A stretch of DNA of 64,000 nt from JAKACU01 sp021821185 (GTDB lineage: Bacteria; Bacillota; Bacilli; Alicyclobacillales; SLC66), in contig DAHWJX010000085.1 of the NCBI GenBank assembly GCA_027343965.1, positions 15,479-79,478 of the forward strand. The letters are read 5' to 3'. The stretch's first letter is position 1. Each line of letters opens with the position of its first letter. A program made the position numbers and the translations under genes. The notes below the pieces were generated by a model, which saw nothing but the letters and a program-made list of their open reading frames with translations, did no database searches and was not told where the DNA came from. Shown in pieces: positions 24,995 through 35,232 of this stretch.

Positions 24995-26092
24995 ATGGAA
25001 GCACGTTTGTTGCTTGAAGATGGAACGCTTTTTGCAGGCGTCAGCTTTGGGGCCAGTGGCGAGTCTTTCGGTGAAGTTGTATTTAATACAGGAATGGTCG
25101 GCTACCAAGAGGTACTCACGGATCCTTCCTACTATGGTCAGATTGTGACGATGACGTATCCGCTTGTCGGCAATTATGGTTGCAATATGGATGACATTGA
25201 AAGCACAAAATCGCATGTGCGAGGTTTTATCGTGCGCGAGGCGGCACAATATCCCAGTCATTATCGCAGTCAGTTGAGTTTAGATGACTATTTGAAACAA
25301 GAGAATGTCATTGGCATTTCTGGTATCGATACAAGGCAACTCACAAGAACGCTGCGCGTACATGGAACGATGCGTGGCGTGATCACGACGCTTGATACAC
25401 CAGTTGACGAACTGCTTGATCGGTTGTTGCATTTTAATCTCCCCAAAGATCAAGTGGCGCAAGTGACGACGAAGTCAGCGTACCGTGTTCCGGCTGACGG
25501 TCGACGGATCGTGCTTCTTGATTTTGGCACGAAAATGGGAACGCTTCGCTCTCTGCGTGAACGCGGTTGTGATATTGTAGTACTACCTGCCTTTTCCACG
25601 GTTCAAGAAATTATGGCTTGGGGACCAAAAGGCATTATGCTTAGCAATGGTCCGGGAGATCCGGAAGATCTGGCGTCCGTAGTCTCGGTGATCCAGGAAT
25701 TGTTAGGTCATGTCCCGATCTTCGGCATTTGTATGGGACACCAGTTGCTTTCGTTAGCTTGTGGAGCGACGACTGAAAAGTTGCAGTTTGGTCATCGTGG
25801 TGCCAACCATCCAGTCAAGGACCTGACAACCAATCGAGTGTATATCACATCGCAAAACCACGGTTTTGTGGTACGCGCTGATTCGTTAGCCAATACCGAC
25901 TTAGAGCTTACGCATGTCAATCAAAATGATGGTTCTGTCGAGGGCGTCAGCCATAAAGTCAAATCTGCATTTTCTGTTCAGTATCACCCAGAGGCTCGTC
26001 CAGGCCCTGATGATAGCGACTATTTGTTTGATGATTTTCTAACGATGATCGATGCATTTTGGGAAGGGGGCAAGAACATTGCCAAAGCATGA
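24995..26092 (+). CDS. carA: Carbamoyl-phosphate synthase small (glutaminase) subunit, pyrimidine-specific
   Basis: A 365-residue class I glutamine amidotransferase subunit that supplies ammonia to CarB. The nucleophilic Cys lies in [16 protein letters not shown] near residue 245, with the His and Glu of the triad in [12 protein letters not shown] near residue 330. The N-terminal domain begins [23 protein letters not shown]. Position inside the pyr operon marks it as the pyrimidine-specific copy (PyrAA type). Its end overlaps the start of carB by 14 bases. Confidence 0.96.
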   Translation: MEARLLLEDGTLFAGVSFGASGESFGEVVFNTGMVGYQEVLTDPSYYGQIVTMTYPLVGNYGCNMDDIESTKSHVRGFIVREAAQYPSHYRSQLSLDDYLKQENVIGISGIDTRQLTRTLRVHGTMRGVITTLDTPVDELLDRLLHFNLPKDQVAQVTTKSAYRVPADGRRIVLLDFGTKMGTLRSLRERGCDIVVLPAFSTVQEIMAWGPKGIMLSNGPGDPEDLASVVSVIQELLGHVPIFGICMGHQLLSLACGATTEKLQFGHRGANHPVKDLTTNRVYITSQNHGFVVRADSLANTDLELTHVNQNDGSVEGVSHKVKSAFSVQYHPEARPGPDDSDYLFDDFLTMIDAFWEGGKNIAKA

Positions 26093-29000
26093 CGATATTA
26101 CGTCGATCCTTGTGATTGGGTCAGGGCCGATCGTTATCGGTCAAGCGGCCGAGTTTGATTATGCCGGTACACAAGCTTGCCAATCGCTAAAAGATGAGGG
26201 TATTCGGGTAGTTCTTGTGAATTCAAACCCCGCGACGATCATGACAGACCCTGATATTGCTGATCGTGTCTATGTGGAACCTTTAAATGTTGAATTTCTC
26301 TCCCAGATTATTCGTAAGGAACGGCCTGATGGGTTGTTGGCTACGTTGGGTGGTCAGACAGGACTCAATTTGGCTGTTGCATTGGCCGAATCGGGCGTCT
26401 TAGACGAACAACGCGTGCGGTTATTGGGTACATCTCTTGAATCGATTAAAATGGCGGAAGATCGTGAAAAGTTTCGTGATTTGATGAATCAGTTAGGTGA
26501 GCCAATTCCAGATAGCGCTATCGTGACTACGATGGAAGAAGCGCGTGAGTTTCTTCAACGCATCGGTTTGCCGATCATCATTCGACCCGCATATACCTTG
26601 GGTGGAACAGGCGGCGGAATTGCTACGACGCAAGAAGAATTTTTCTCTTTGGTCGAACTTGGTTTGACGTTATCTCCGATCACGCAAGTGTTAGTTGAAC
26701 GCAGTATTGCAGGATGCAAAGAATTGGAATATGAAGTGATGCGCGATCATGCAGACAATTGTATCGTGATCTGCAATATGGAAAATATCGATCCTGTCGG
26801 CGTTCATACAGGAGACAGTATCGTTGTGGCGCCAAGTCAAACCTTGACAGATCAAGAGTATCAGATGCTTCGCGCCGCTAGCTTGCGAATCATTCGTGCT
26901 CTTGGCATCGAAGGTGGATGCAATATACAGTTTGCGCTCGATCCATTTTCCAAACAATACTACGTTATCGAAGTCAATCCTCGGGTGAGTCGTTCTAGTG
27001 CTGTAGCTTCAAAAGCGACAGGCTATCCGATCGCAAAAATGGCGTCGAAAATTGCTTTGGGCTATACGTTGGATGAACTGATCAATCCGATTACGGGTCA
27101 GACGTATGCCTGTTTTGAACCTGCTCTCGATTATATCGTTACGAAGATTCCGCGTTGGCCGTTTGACAAGTTTGCCAGTGCAGAACGCCACCTCGGTACA
27201 CAGATGAAAGCCACGGGTGAAGTGATGGCCTTGGGACGATCATTTGAAGAATCGTTCATGAAAGCTGTCCGGTCTCTTGAGATAGGGCTTGATTGTTTAA
27301 CATTGCCGTCTGTCAAAGAAGTGTCGACAGAAACCCTGTGGCAACGTGTGCAAAAACCTGATGATGAACGATTATTTGTTGTCTATGAGTTGCTTGAGCG
27401 CGATGCAACGATCGAAGAGTTGTACGAAGTCACCCGGATAGATCCGTTTTTCTTATATAAGTTTAGACAGATTCTCGAGTTGTCGAGAAATGTACAAACC
27501 GGTTTGACGGATGAAATGTTGTATCAAGCCAAACGCAATGGATTTCCAGATCGCTATATCGCAAGGCTAGTAGGACAATCGGAAACGGCGATTCGAGAAC
27601 GTCGTGAAGCGTTAGCGCTGCGTCCAGTGTATAAAATGGTAGATACGTGTGCCGCTGAATTTAGCGCCCAAACTCCATATTATTACTCGACGTATGAACG
27701 CGAAGATGAAGTAAAGGAATCGACCGCGCAAAAGGTGCTTGTCCTTGGATCGGGTCCAATTCGCATCGGACAGGGCATCGAATTTGACTATTGCTCTGTA
27801 CACGCCTCACTTGCATTGACAGATCATGGGTATGAATCGATCGTGATTAATAACAATCCAGAAACTGTGTCGACCGACTTTAACATGTCAAGCCGCCTCT
27901 ACTTTGAACCTCTTTTTGTTGAAGATGTAATGCATGTGATTGAACGAGAGAAACCACTTGGTGTTATCGTGCAATTTGGTGGACAGACAGCGATCAATTT
28001 GGCCCAACCTTTGGCAAGCCGTGGCGTTACCATTCTCGGGACATCCGTGCAAGACATTGATCGTGCTGAAAATCGCGAGAAATTTGATGATCTTTTGACG
28101 GAGTTAGATATTTTACGGCCTGCAGGTCACGCTGTGACGAATTTGGAGGAAGCGATCGCCGCAGCGAACGATTTACAGTTTCCTGTTCTCGTGCGTCCTT
28201 CCTATGTTTTAGGCGGCCGTGCCATGCAGATCGTTTATTCACAAAACGAATTGCAGGATTATATGAAAGAGGCTGTGCAGGCGTCTGCTGAACATCCTGT
28301 TTTAATTGATCGTTATCTCACGGGAACCGAAGTGGAAGTAGACGCGATATCGGACGGGGACACGGTAGTCATCCCGGGGATTATGGAACATGTGGAACGT
28401 GCTGGAGTCCACTCAGGTGACTCGATTGCTGTGTATCCTGCACAGTCACTCTCATCGGAGATTCAGCAGAAAATTGTGGATGACACGATTCAAATTGCCC
28501 GCGGACTGCACGTGATCGGTTTGGTCAACATTCAATTTGTCGTCCATGCAGGAAATGTCTATGTGCTGGAGGTCAACCCGCGTTCGTCGCGCACCATTCC
28601 TTTTTTGAGCAAAGTGACCGGTATAAAGATGGTCGATGTGGCGATGAAAGCTGTTATGGGGCAACGTCTTCGCGACTTGGGTTACAAAACAGGCTTAGTT
28701 CCCGCAACAGATTTAGTATCGGTAAAAGTACCTGTGTTTTCTTTCGCCAAATTGCGCGAAGTCGACGTGTTTTTAGGGCCCGAGATGAAATCAACAGGTG
28801 AAGTCATGGGGACGGATACCACATTTTCTAAGGCGCTGTATAAAGGTATGCTGGCAGCTGGTTTTCGTTTTCCTGACCGCGGTGCGATCATTGCGACGAT
28901 CGCCGATAAGGATAAGTTAGAAGCACTCCCCATTTTGCGCGGGCTTGCGACACTTGGGTTTCAGATCTATGCTACAGAAGGCACGGCGAGTTTTCTTGAA

Positions 29001-29267
29001 CGCTATGGTATCGTGGCTCACGTTGTCAATAAAATCTCTTCAGGAGAACCTTCCTTGCTCGATCTCATTCGCGGTGGTGTAGCCACGATGGTTATCAATA
29101 CGCTGACGCGCGGGAGAAAACCTGAACGCGATGGTTTTCGTATCCGACGTGAGGCTGTTGAACATGCGATTCCTTGTCTAACATCCCTTGATACGGCTAA
29201 GGCGGTGTTTGATGTATTAACAGCCCTTCGGTTTTCAACCACGCCATTACGGGCTGCAAGTCATTAG
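26079..29267 (+). CDS. carB: Carbamoyl-phosphate synthase large subunit, pyrimidine-specific
   Basis: A 1062-residue enzyme with two homologous ATP-grasp halves. Each starts with the same motif: [26 protein letters not shown] at the N-terminus and [25 protein letters not shown] near residue 553. Glycine-rich ATP-binding stretches TLGGTGGG (near residue 177) and VLGGRAM (near residue 712) follow. The C-terminal allosteric domain (residues about 930-1062) contains [20 protein letters not shown] at 26079 with GGAAGGGGG eight bases upstream is preferred over the frame's first start at 26052. Confidence 0.95.
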   Translation: MPKHDDITSILVIGSGPIVIGQAAEFDYAGTQACQSLKDEGIRVVLVNSNPATIMTDPDIADRVYVEPLNVEFLSQIIRKERPDGLLATLGGQTGLNLAVALAESGVLDEQRVRLLGTSLESIKMAEDREKFRDLMNQLGEPIPDSAIVTTMEEAREFLQRIGLPIIIRPAYTLGGTGGGIATTQEEFFSLVELGLTLSPITQVLVERSIAGCKELEYEVMRDHADNCIVICNMENIDPVGVHTGDSIVVAPSQTLTDQEYQMLRAASLRIIRALGIEGGCNIQFALDPFSKQYYVIEVNPRVSRSSAVASKATGYPIAKMASKIALGYTLDELINPITGQTYACFEPALDYIVTKIPRWPFDKFASAERHLGTQMKATGEVMALGRSFEESFMKAVRSLEIGLDCLTLPSVKEVSTETLWQRVQKPDDERLFVVYELLERDATIEELYEVTRIDPFFLYKFRQILELSRNVQTGLTDEMLYQAKRNGFPDRYIARLVGQSETAIRERREALALRPVYKMVDTCAAEFSAQTPYYYSTYEREDEVKESTAQKVLVLGSGPIRIGQGIEFDYCSVHASLALTDHGYESIVINNNPETVSTDFNMSSRLYFEPLFVEDVMHVIEREKPLGVIVQFGGQTAINLAQPLASRGVTILGTSVQDIDRAENREKFDDLLTELDILRPAGHAVTNLEEAIAAANDLQFPVLVRPSYVLGGRAMQIVYSQNELQDYMKEAVQASAEHPVLIDRYLTGTEVEVDAISDGDTVVIPGIMEHVERAGVHSGDSIAVYPAQSLSSEIQQKIVDDTIQIARGLHVIGLVNIQFVVHAGNVYVLEVNPRSSRTIPFLSKVTGIKMVDVAMKAVMGQRLRDLGYKTGLVPATDLVSVKVPVFSFAKLREVDVFLGPEMKSTGEVMGTDTTFSKALYKGMLAAGFRFPDRGAIIATIADKDKLEALPILRGLATLGFQIYATEGTASFLERYGIVAHVVNKISSGEPSLLDLIRGGVATMVINTLTRGRKPERDGFRIRREAVEHAIPCLTSLDTAKAVFDVLTALRFSTTPLRAASH

Positions 29268-29278
29268 AGGTGGGTGTC

Positions 29279-30058
29279 ATGGGATACGTATCAGTAATTT
29301 CACAAAAAGCCTTGACGGCTGACGTTTATTTGCTCACGTTTGAGTCACCCACAGATTTATCGCTTGGGTATGAGCCGGGACAATTTCTACACTTTCGTGT
29401 GACCGATTCGTTTGATTTTACCTTGCGCAGACCGCTCTCCTTATGTGCGGCAGATGTAGAAAACAATCACATTACGGTGGTATATCGTGCACAAGGTGAG
29501 GGAACCAAACGCTTGATACGCCTTAAAGCAGGGGATCAGGTGGATGTGCTTGGCCCATTGGGTCACGGCTTTCCTGCTCACGAAGGAGATACACAAGTGC
29601 TTTTGATTGGTGGCGGCATCGGTGTGCCGCCTCTCATCCAACTGGCACGGCAATTTCATGAAAGTAAGGTTCGTGTTGTTTCTGCGCTTGGTTTTGCGAC
29701 GAAAGCACAAGTGATTTTGCTTGATGAATTGTCTGATTGTGGGTCGCTTTTCGTTGCAACGGAAGATGGCAGTATCGGGCAACATGGTTTTGTAACGCAA
29801 CTCTTGACTGAGGATTTTTGTGTGGGTATCGATCGTTACTATGCATGCGGACCGACCCCCATGTTAAAAGCTGTGCAACGGGTCATGAAAGATCGCAACA
29901 TAGCGGGGTACTTATCCTTAGAAGAGCGAATGGGTTGCGGCATCGGTATTTGTGTGGGCTGTGTTCATCCGATTGCTAGAGACGGCAAGGTTGTCAATCG
30001 AAAAACTTGTAAAGAAGGACCAGTCTTTTTAGCTGAGGAGGTGATTTTTGATGAATAA
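29279..30058 (+). CDS. pyrK: Dihydroorotate dehydrogenase electron transfer subunit
   Basis: A 259-residue FAD/[2Fe-2S] protein of the ferredoxin reductase family that passes electrons from PyrD to NAD+. Seen are the FAD motif RRPLSL near residue 47, the NAD-binding [15 protein letters not shown] near residue 110, and the C-terminal iron-sulfur cysteines in [15 protein letters not shown] and [14 protein letters not shown] at 29279 has GAGGTG upstream. It overlaps pyrD by eight bases. Confidence 0.95.
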   Translation: MGYVSVISQKALTADVYLLTFESPTDLSLGYEPGQFLHFRVTDSFDFTLRRPLSLCAADVENNHITVVYRAQGEGTKRLIRLKAGDQVDVLGPLGHGFPAHEGDTQVLLIGGGIGVPPLIQLARQFHESKVRVVSALGFATKAQVILLDELSDCGSLFVATEDGSIGQHGFVTQLLTEDFCVGIDRYYACGPTPMLKAVQRVMKDRNIAGYLSLEERMGCGIGICVGCVHPIARDGKVVNRKTCKEGPVFLAEEVIFDE

Positions 30059-30983
30059 ATCGCCTAACTCAGTCGATTTGCAAGTGAAGTTTCTCTCTTT
30101 GACGCTGAAAAATCCTGTGATGCCAGCATCGGGATGTTTTTCTTTCGGGCAAGAGATGGCAGGTTTCTACGATCTTGATCTCCTTGGAGCTGTCGTCGTC
30201 AAAGCCACCACACTTGAAGAACGTTCCGGCAATAAAGCACCCCGACTTGCAGAAACACCTGCAGGGATGCTGAATTCTATCGGTCTGCAAAATCCAGGTG
30301 TGACGCAGGTTATTCACGAGGAATTGCCACGTTTTCGTCAATACCCTCGCTTGCCAGTCATTGTTAACGTGGCTGGTACGGCTGTGGAAGACTACGTGGA
30401 AGTTGTGGAAAGACTGAATGAAAGCACAGATGTGTCGGCTATTGAATTAAATATTTCTTGCCCGAACGTCAAGTGCGGTGGTATTCAATTTGGTACCGAT
30501 CCTGATATGGCTGCGGGCATGGTACGTGCGATCAAATCTGTCACGAGGGTTCCTTTGATCGTCAAACTATCCCCCAACGTAGCGGACATCGTAGAAATGG
30601 CCTTAGCTGTCGAAGATGCTGGAGCAGATGCGATTTCACTGATCAATACGTTGATCGGTATGCAGATCGACATTGAAAAGAGGCGGCCACTTCTTGCCAA
30701 CGGTATTGGCGGGTTGTCTGGTCCTGCGATTAAACCTGTCGCTGTGCGTATGGTGTATGAGGTAAGCAGTAAGGTTCAGGTTCCTGTTCTTGGAATTGGT
30801 GGTATTCGGACAGGCCGCGATGTGGTCGAATTTTTGATGGCAGGTGCTTCGGCTGTACAAGTAGGCACGGCCAATTTTACCGATCCTATGGCTTGCCCGC
30901 GTATCATTGATGAACTTGCAATATGGTGCGACCATCACGGAGTAAAGAAAGTGACAGATCTTATCGGTGCAGCACGAAGCTAG
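30051..30983 (+). CDS. pyrD: Dihydroorotate dehydrogenase catalytic subunit (class 1B)
   Basis: A 310-residue FMN TIM-barrel enzyme that oxidises dihydroorotate to orotate. The 1B class is shown by the adjacent pyrK and by the catalytic Cys in [13 protein letters not shown] near residue 135. Other motifs are [20 protein letters not shown] and [32 protein letters not shown] at 30051 follows GAGGAGGTG at eight bases; an in-frame TTG one codon earlier is less likely. Confidence 0.96.
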   Translation: MNKSPNSVDLQVKFLSLTLKNPVMPASGCFSFGQEMAGFYDLDLLGAVVVKATTLEERSGNKAPRLAETPAGMLNSIGLQNPGVTQVIHEELPRFRQYPRLPVIVNVAGTAVEDYVEVVERLNESTDVSAIELNISCPNVKCGGIQFGTDPDMAAGMVRAIKSVTRVPLIVKLSPNVADIVEMALAVEDAGADAISLINTLIGMQIDIEKRRPLLANGIGGLSGPAIKPVAVRMVYEVSSKVQVPVLGIGGIRTGRDVVEFLMAGASAVQVGTANFTDPMACPRIIDELAIWCDHHGVKKVTDLIGAARS

Positions 30984-30996
30984 GGGGAACTCTAAG

Positions 30997-31731
30997 TTGT
31001 TACAAGATGATCTTAAAAAACAACAAACACCGCCTGTATTCGTTGCATTAGACAGCTCGTCTGTGCAAGAGGTGCAACATATCGTTGCCACCTTGGGGGA
31101 CTTAGGTACGCATTATAAGATTGGGCTGCAAGCATACATGGCTTTGGGCCGTTCGTTTGTGGAAAAATTACTTGCCCAAGATAAGACCGTGTTTCTTGAT
31201 CTTAAGTTTATGGATATACCAAACACCGTGCGTTATGCTGTAAAAGAGGGAGTTTCCATGGGGGTATCCATGCTAACAGTTCACGCTTTAGGTGGTTTGC
31301 CTATGCTTTGTGCAGCAGTAAATGAGGCAAACGAAGCGTCTACAAGCAAAACAGCGACAAAAATTTTGGCTGTTACGTATCTGACTAGCCTTTCGCAAGG
31401 TACAATGCCTTTATCAATGCAGCGTCAGGGAAATTTCCTTGATCAGGTCCTAGAACTTGCACACGTAGCGAGTGAAGCGAATGTTCACGGTGTGGTATGT
31501 TCAGCAGAGGAACTTGTCGCTGTCAAAGCCAACTATCCGAGCCTAAAAGCACTTGTGCCAGGTATTCGCCCACAGGGGATACAAAAGCAGGATCAGGCTC
31601 GCACGGCGACACCGTTTGAAGCCAAACAACGTGGTGCTGATTATTTGGTTGTGGGTCGTCCTATTACTCAAGCAAAGGATCCACAACATGTGTTGCAAGA
31701 TATTCTCGATGAACTAAGAGACAGAGTATAA
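30997..31731 (+). CDS. pyrF: Orotidine 5'-phosphate decarboxylase
   Basis: A 244-residue TIM-barrel enzyme that decarboxylates OMP to UMP. The catalytic Lys-Asp-x-x-Asp site appears as FLDLKFMDIPNTV near residue 68, with VFVALDSSS at the N-terminus and LVPGIRPQG near residue 187. The frame extends into pyrD, but the TTG at 30997 after AGGGGGAA gives a family-like N-terminus. Confidence 0.95.
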   Translation: MLQDDLKKQQTPPVFVALDSSSVQEVQHIVATLGDLGTHYKIGLQAYMALGRSFVEKLLAQDKTVFLDLKFMDIPNTVRYAVKEGVSMGVSMLTVHALGGLPMLCAAVNEANEASTSKTATKILAVTYLTSLSQGTMPLSMQRQGNFLDQVLELAHVASEANVHGVVCSAEELVAVKANYPSLKALVPGIRPQGIQKQDQARTATPFEAKQRGADYLVVGRPITQAKDPQHVLQDILDELRDRV

Positions 31732-31743
31732 GGAGTGTACATC

Positions 31744-32397
31744 ATGGAATCGTTAGTCATATCCCCATTTGCTAAAGAAGCGGCTCTTGCTTTACTACAG
31801 ATTGGTGCGGTGACGCTTCGCCCACAGGAACCCTATGTGTGGGCGTCAGGCATAAAGTCGCCGATGTATTGTGATAACCGCCTTACGTTATCATATCCGC
31901 CGCTTCGATCACGCATCGCCAATTGGTTGACGGAATGCATTTATCAGTATGGAGCGAACATTGAGTGTGTGGCGGGAACTGCAACAGCTGGTATCGCTCA
32001 TGCAGCAGTAGCGGCAGATCGTCTACGCTTACCGATGGTGTATGTGCGCAGCAGTGCAAAAGATCACGGGAAGAAAAATCTTGTGGAAGGGAGACTGCTT
32101 CCGGATCAACAAGTTGTGGTGGTGGAAGATACGGTGTCGACAGGCGGCAGTGTGATTAGCGCGATAACCGGGTTGCGCGAAGAAGGGGCGATTGTTTCGT
32201 TCGCCTTGGCCATCTTTACATACGGGTTTGAAGAAACCGCACAAGCTTTTTCGCAGGCAGGAGTTCCGCTCATTGCGATCACAGACTTCAGGACCCTCGT
32301 CGACGTCGCTGCCCAACATGGGTACTTACAAAAAGAGGATGTTTCAACCTTGTTACGCTTTCGTGAAGACCCGCATAGTTACGCGATCAGTCGTTGA
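31744..32397 (+). CDS. pyrE: Orotate phosphoribosyltransferase
   Basis: A 217-residue type I PRTase that joins orotate to PRPP to make OMP. The PRPP motif VVVVEDTVSTGGSVISAI is near residue 122; YVRSSAKDHGKKN supplies the catalytic Lys loop near residue 100. ATG at 31744 with AAGGAG upstream. It is the last gene of the pyr operon; no terminator is seen after it and the promoter of the next gene overlaps its stop codon. Confidence 0.95.
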   Translation: MESLVISPFAKEAALALLQIGAVTLRPQEPYVWASGIKSPMYCDNRLTLSYPPLRSRIANWLTECIYQYGANIECVAGTATAGIAHAAVAADRLRLPMVYVRSSAKDHGKKNLVEGRLLPDQQVVVVEDTVSTGGSVISAITGLREEGAIVSFALAIFTYGFEETAQAFSQAGVPLIAITDFRTLVDVAAQHGYLQKEDVSTLLRFREDPHSYAISR

Positions 32398-32423
32398 CCG
32401 TTTGCTGAATACCACCTTATAAT
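32394..32423 (+). promoter_or_regulatory. Sigma-A promoter of the MFS transporter gene
   Basis: TTGACC at 32394-32399 overlaps the pyrE stop and is followed after 18 bases by TATAAT at 32418-32423. It gives the transporter its own transcription start near 32430, independent of the pyr attenuator. Confidence 0.75.
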
Positions 32424-32453
32424 GGCAGTGGATTATATGAAGTAAACGGGAGA

Positions 32454-33719
32454 ATGTCCATGCCTTTATATTCTGAACAAGAAGTTAACGATAACGAGCG
32501 ATTAAGTGTTATTAATGGTAGCTATGCGACGGTTGGCATCAGTATCGTTAGCAATTTTGCGCCGCTATTTGTCCTTCGTGCTCTGCATGCTACTTCACAA
32601 GAAGTCGCTCTCCTTAACTCTTTGCCAGCGTTAATGGCGATCGTCGCCACATGGCTTGGTGCGTTATGGATGTCTGCTGTACAAAGCAAAAAGAAGTTTT
32701 GCGTTCGCGCTAGTTTTGTAGCGCGAGTCTTTTATATTTTACTTGCCACGGTACCTTTTTTCGTGCATGGTAGTGCTTTGGCTTTAGTGGTTGTTTTGCT
32801 TATTGCCATTATGAACTTTCCACAATCGTTTACAGCTTTATCATGGCAGTCTTTAATTGGTGATCTGATACCAGAAAATCATCGTGCACATTTTTTTAGC
32901 GTTCGCAATCGCATAACTACCTTTGTTGGGATGCTTACCACGCTGATTCCAGGCATTATCCTACAGTTCTTTCCGGTTTCTAGTGTTCCACCGTACCAAG
33001 CGTTCTTTTTTGTTTCTGCATTATGTTCCGTTATGGAAATCTATTACCTCATTCGTCATAGAGAACATGTCGATCAGAGGCCCGACAAGAAAACACCTGC
33101 CATTTTAAATCCTAGGATGTTTGTCGTTTTTTTGCGCCGTCCATCCTATCGTAAGTTTTTGATAGGTGCCGTCATTTTTAATGTTGGATGGCAAATGGCA
33201 TGGCCGCTTTTTAATATTTTTCAAATTAAGTATGCTGGTGCGACCGCAATTTGGGTCAGTTCTTTTATTGTTGCCAACCAGGTATCACAAATTGTGACGT
33301 ATATGTATTGGGGGAAACTCTCGGAGAAATTCGGTAACTCCATGACACTTGCGATCGCCTGCTTTGGCATGGCAGTTTCCCCTGTCCTTACCATGCTTTC
33401 AACAGGCATGGTGTACCTTGTGGTCATCAATCTGTTAACAGGTACCTTTGTTGCGGGAGTCAATGTGTTGCAATTTAACCATCTCTTGGACGTCGCGCCA
33501 TTAGAACATCGCACGGCATATATTGCGCATTTTAACATCGTCATGGGCTTTGTGGGATTTGTTGCACCTGAGATCGGAGTCAATTTGTTGTCGTTGATTT
33601 CCATGGATCCAGCGATGATCATATCTACCTTAGTTCGCGCAGGCGGTGGATTATTTTTCTTTTTTGTCGTGGCCAAAGCGGTCATGTCACAAAGTAGTAA
33701 CGCAACAGCAAGTTTGTAA
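32454..33719 (+). CDS. Major facilitator superfamily transporter
   Basis: A 421-residue protein with about twelve hydrophobic segments in two halves and a charged central loop near residues 200-215 (RHREHVDQRPDKK). The sequence ENHRAHFFSVRNRITTFVGM between spans and the overall spacing fit a single-component MFS carrier. Substrate cannot be deduced. It follows pyrE with its own promoter, which argues against simple membership in the pyr operon; a nucleobase role is possible but unsupported. ATG start with a modest ribosome site. Confidence 0.8.
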   Translation: MSMPLYSEQEVNDNERLSVINGSYATVGISIVSNFAPLFVLRALHATSQEVALLNSLPALMAIVATWLGALWMSAVQSKKKFCVRASFVARVFYILLATVPFFVHGSALALVVVLLIAIMNFPQSFTALSWQSLIGDLIPENHRAHFFSVRNRITTFVGMLTTLIPGIILQFFPVSSVPPYQAFFFVSALCSVMEIYYLIRHREHVDQRPDKKTPAILNPRMFVVFLRRPSYRKFLIGAVIFNVGWQMAWPLFNIFQIKYAGATAIWVSSFIVANQVSQIVTYMYWGKLSEKFGNSMTLAIACFGMAVSPVLTMLSTGMVYLVVINLLTGTFVAGVNVLQFNHLLDVAPLEHRTAYIAHFNIVMGFVGFVAPEIGVNLLSLISMDPAMIISTLVRAGGGLFFFFVVAKAVMSQSSNATASL

Positions 33720-33771
33720 GGGGAGGATTTCGGGAACACTACGCAGTAGACTGTTGCGGGAATGATGCCTG

Positions 33772-35232
33772 TTGATTCGCAAGATGCTGTTACATGCTGT
33801 TGTATCGATTGCCACTATGCTGTTTGTCTTTTTAGTGTCTCCTAAAGCGTTTGCTGGAGACACTGATTCTGCACGAAATTATCTCAGTACGATTGTCTCC
33901 TGCCTATCCACCATTTTTGCTTTAAGTATATCGATCACTTTAGTAGCGATTCAATTGACCGCGACTAGGTATACTCATCGTGTGCTCGATTTGTTTATCA
34001 AATTTCCTTACAATATATCACTAGCGCTATTTTATCTTGTGACGATTATTCAAAGTTTATTTTTACTGTCACGAATCACGGATCCAATTCACCAAACCTT
34101 ACCCAATTATTTACAACCACAAATGAACGCCGATATCGTCCTCGTCGTTTTATGTTTTGGCATTTTGATTCTTTATATGATTTCGATTATGCAAATGTTA
34201 AAGCCCGAACGTATTGTCGCCGCCATTGAACAGGAGTTTTTGTTTGCGATTCGAAAAGGCCGTGAGCGAGATGCGCTGACGAAAGTGGAACAGATTTGTG
34301 ATATTGCTAAGCGAGCAGCGGTGGATCTTGATTCAACCACAGGCATGATCGCGTTGCAGACGCTTCAAGATATCGTTACGAAAGGCACGAAAGAAACGCG
34401 CAATTCGGTAACCAACCAATTTGTTGAAATCGCCACGATCGCCGCCAAAGAGCGAGAGGCAGGTATGTTAAGTGCCGTGCTCAGTAATTTGACGGAACTA
34501 GGCAAAGACGCTTTATCGCAGGGACGAATTCAAGACGCTCGTGATGTGGTCCATGCGTTAGAGCGAGTCGTTCGCACGGGCCTCATTGGGCAGCAATTGT
34601 TTCACTTTATCGAAGCTACTGTGGCGTCACTTTACGGGTTGGCCGAGTCCGCGCTAGCTGACGATCGATCGACACAACATACCGATCATATCCTTTTTGC
34701 AGAGCGTACCTTTGTAGCGATTTGTGCCATCGGTCAAGAAGTATTAGTGCGAGAAACGGCAGGATCCGCTTACGTGGGGCGAGCGATTTTAGCCGATCAA
34801 TTTGGACACTTGCTACAAGCCCACCTGTATCGTGATCAAGATAAGGGACGAGAGGGAACTTGGAGGCTTATCAAAGAGTATCTGTCTTTAGCCAAGATGA
34901 TGATGGAGCAAGCTCATCTGCGAGATTTGGCGCCGGTTACGGTATGGCTAAAAGGTGCGCAACACGCCGACGATCATCCACCGGAGTTGGACGAGTTGCT
35001 CATGCTGATCGTTGTCTTGCTTGCTTCACTTGCTTTGTATGCAGGACGCAAAGATATGGAACAATTCATTTTTCGCGTGTTATATGCGCACTATGCTTTA
35101 TCAGGGGCAGCACAACAGATCCTGCTTCTGCGTGAACCTTTGTTGCATCCTTTGTTTGATTACATGGATGTATCTGCTCAACTGGCAAAAACGCTCGAAA
35201 ATTGGCGTGCCTTACGTACGGCGGCTGGTTGA
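33772..35232 (+). CDS. DUF2254-like membrane protein
   Basis: A 486-residue protein with a likely signal/anchor (residues about 5-28), three further spans up to about residue 140, then about 340 mostly helical soluble residues. The segment LSTIVSCLSTIFALSISITLVAIQLTATRYTHRVLDLF resembles the signature of DUF2254 membrane proteins (S.lltl.....FSitlVAlQLaSsqysPRll). Function is unknown. The start is uncertain: TTG at 33772 or ATG at 33784, neither with a strong ribosome site. The 3' end overlaps the convergent rqcH gene by 21 bases with no terminator between. Confidence 0.6.
   Translation: MIRKMLLHAVVSIATMLFVFLVSPKAFAGDTDSARNYLSTIVSCLSTIFALSISITLVAIQLTATRYTHRVLDLFIKFPYNISLALFYLVTIIQSLFLLSRITDPIHQTLPNYLQPQMNADIVLVVLCFGILILYMISIMQMLKPERIVAAIEQEFLFAIRKGRERDALTKVEQICDIAKRAAVDLDSTTGMIALQTLQDIVTKGTKETRNSVTNQFVEIATIAAKEREAGMLSAVLSNLTELGKDALSQGRIQDARDVVHALERVVRTGLIGQQLFHFIEATVASLYGLAESALADDRSTQHTDHILFAERTFVAICAIGQEVLVRETAGSAYVGRAILADQFGHLLQAHLYRDQDKGREGTWRLIKEYLSLAKMMMEQAHLRDLAPVTVWLKGAQHADDHPPELDELLMLIVVLLASLALYAGRKDMEQFIFRVLYAHYALSGAAQQILLLREPLLHPLFDYMDVSAQLAKTLENWRALRTAAG

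Noticed and set aside
33221..33739. 172-codon - strand frame under the MFS gene
   Set aside because: Antisense shadow of a gene with clear transmembrane periodicity; no recognisable domain.
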